Part shown: piece after piece, positions 5,723 to 6,528 of the stretch | Numbering within the stretch: the first letter of the stretch is position 1 | Layout: every line of letters starts with the position of its first letter | NCBI GenBank assembly: GCA_018333845.1 | Contig: JAGXSK010000230.1 | Coordinates: 1-6,528, forward strand | Length of the DNA: 6,528 nt | Source of the DNA: Clostridia bacterium | Lineage (GTDB): Bacteria; Bacillota; DSM-16504; Desulfitibacterales; Desulfitibacteraceae | Direction: 5' to 3' | The notes under the pieces: model-generated | Database searches by the model: none | Told to the model about the DNA's origin: nothing | What the model saw: the letters and a program-made list of their open reading frames with translations, nothing else | Made by a program: the position numbers and the translations under genes

Positions 5723-6528
5723 TGAATAAAATGACTGACAAGGCTAAAGAAGTGGCAAGAGAGTTGCTGGAAAAGCAGGAGGTTGATCTGGTAATCGGCT
5801 GGGAACGAGGAACCTTTGAAGATAAAACGGCACCACTTTTCATGAAAAAGCCGGAAGATGTAGAAAGGCTGGTTATTAATGAATATATAGTCAATAGCCT
5901 GGCAACCTACATGCTTCATTACAAGACCCATGGCGGGAAAATTGCCATATTTGTAAAAGGCTGCGATTCCAGGGGAATAGTAAGGCTTATTCAGGATAAA
6001 CAGTTTACTAGAGAAAAGGTCTACCTTATTGGAGTTCCATGCAGTGGAATGAAGGAAGTTAATGAAAATGATGAGATGGTTGACTCTCCCAAGTGTGATG
6101 GATGTACACACCCAAATCCAGTTATATATGATGTTATTATTGGTGAGGAAGTGCAGCCCAAAAATCCAGAAAATAGATTTAAGGTTTTAGAGGATGATCT
6201 AAACAAGGTAGTTGAAGAAAGATGGAGTTCCTGGGCCAGTGAATACAACAAGTGCATCAGGTGTTATGCTTGTCAAAGAATCTGTCCTGCATGTAATTGC
6301 CGGGAATGTATTTTTGTTGATCAATCACAGGAATGGATAGAAAGAAGGGTTGACGAAACAGAAAATGGAACTTACTCACTAATCAGGGCATATCATATTG
6401 CTGGACGATGTGTTGAGTGTGGAGAATGTGAAAGGTCCTGCCCTGTTGGGCTTCCTATTATGAAGCTAAATAAAAGGATTGCAAAGGATATAGAAGACCT
6501 GTTTGGGCCATATGAAGCAGGGGTTGAT
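5719..6528 (+). CDS. FrhB-N-like protein with two C-terminal [4Fe-4S] motifs, probable electron-input partner of HdrA-MvhD (3' truncated)
   Basis: The frame is open from ATG 5719 to the window end (270 codons, no stop). A second ATG at 5722 is equally possible; the first gives an ATGA overlap with mvhD. Residues about 20-130 resemble the N-terminal region of F420-hydrogenase beta (FrhB) relatives, with VKGCDSRGIV (Cys82), IGVPCSG (Cys108) and a CDGC pair (Cys126, 129) that may hold one cluster. Two ferredoxin-type motifs follow: CxxCxxCxxxCP at Cys179/182/185/189 and at Cys231/234/237/241. Directly after the first come three more cysteines (192, 194, 197; CNCREC). No membrane segment is visible. 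Placed right after mvhD, it probably passes electrons from a further subunit to MvhD-HdrA, as FlxB/FlxC-type proteins do in hdr-flx clusters, but I cannot say which Flx subunit it matches. F420 use is unproven, and neither MetV nor a hydrogenase subunit fits. Confidence 0.8.
   Translation, partial: MMNKMTDKAKEVARELLEKQEVDLVIGWERGTFEDKTAPLFMKKPEDVERLVINEYIVNSLATYMLHYKTHGGKIAIFVKGCDSRGIVRLIQDKQFTREKVYLIGVPCSGMKEVNENDEMVDSPKCDGCTHPNPVIYDVIIGEEVQPKNPENRFKVLEDDLNKVVEERWSSWASEYNKCIRCYACQRICPACNCRECIFVDQSQEWIERRVDETENGTYSLIRAYHIAGRCVECGECERSCPVGLPIMKLNKRIAKDIEDLFGPYEAGVD

Noticed and set aside
5638..6257. Minus-strand open frames opposite mvhD and the last gene
   Set aside because: They overlap clearly coding plus-strand sequence with multiple iron-sulfur motifs, and their translations are low-complexity Ser/Phe-rich shadows.

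Overview
The window looks like chromosomal DNA from a strictly anaerobic, low-GC Gram-positive bacterium, most likely a Clostridia/Peptococcaceae-type Firmicute. The grounds are AT-rich intergenic DNA, strong AGGAGG-type ribosome binding sites, three TTG start codons each with a good Shine-Dalgarno, and a large set of oxygen-sensitive iron-sulfur proteins. The assignment is inferred from style and gene content only, and species level is not claimed.

Layout. Bases 1-441 (+) are the 3' end of a LarA-type (nickel-pincer lactate racemase family) gene whose 5' part lies outside the window. It converges on a minus-strand gene (525-1472) for a short Na+/phosphate cotransporter-family protein without the C-terminal PhoU domain. 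The two share a 15-bp hairpin (509-549) that should stop larA transcription, and its loop contains the transporter's stop codon. Bases 1473-1810 form a divergent AT-rich intergenic region. It holds two candidate promoters for the rightward operon, an orphan Shine-Dalgarno-like sequence, and a perfect 27-bp palindrome (13-bp arms around one central base) that abuts the -10 of the nearer promoter.

From 1811 to the window's end runs one tightly coupled plus-strand operon: hdrC, hdrB, hdrA, mvhD/flxD-like, then a cysteine-rich protein cut off by the window edge. Every junction overlaps (TAATG; TTGA; a 10-base overlap; ATGA), so the genes are almost certainly co-transcribed and translationally coupled.

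How the genes work together. HdrA is the FAD- and [4Fe-4S]-rich core of flavin-based electron bifurcation. HdrC wires electrons to HdrB, whose two intact CCG motifs indicate two non-cubane [4Fe-4S] clusters for disulfide chemistry. MvhD-type proteins feed electrons into HdrA. No hydrogenase genes follow mvhD here. Instead there is a protein with an FrhB-like N-terminal region and two C-terminal [4Fe-4S] motifs. This resembles hdr-flx type clusters of anaerobic bacteria more than the methanogen MvhADG-HdrABC complex. The electron donor is therefore probably a soluble carrier such as NAD(P)H or ferredoxin, used by a subunit encoded in or beyond the truncated gene. The disulfide or other acceptor is unknown. 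I found no RNA genes, insertion sequences or CRISPR arrays.
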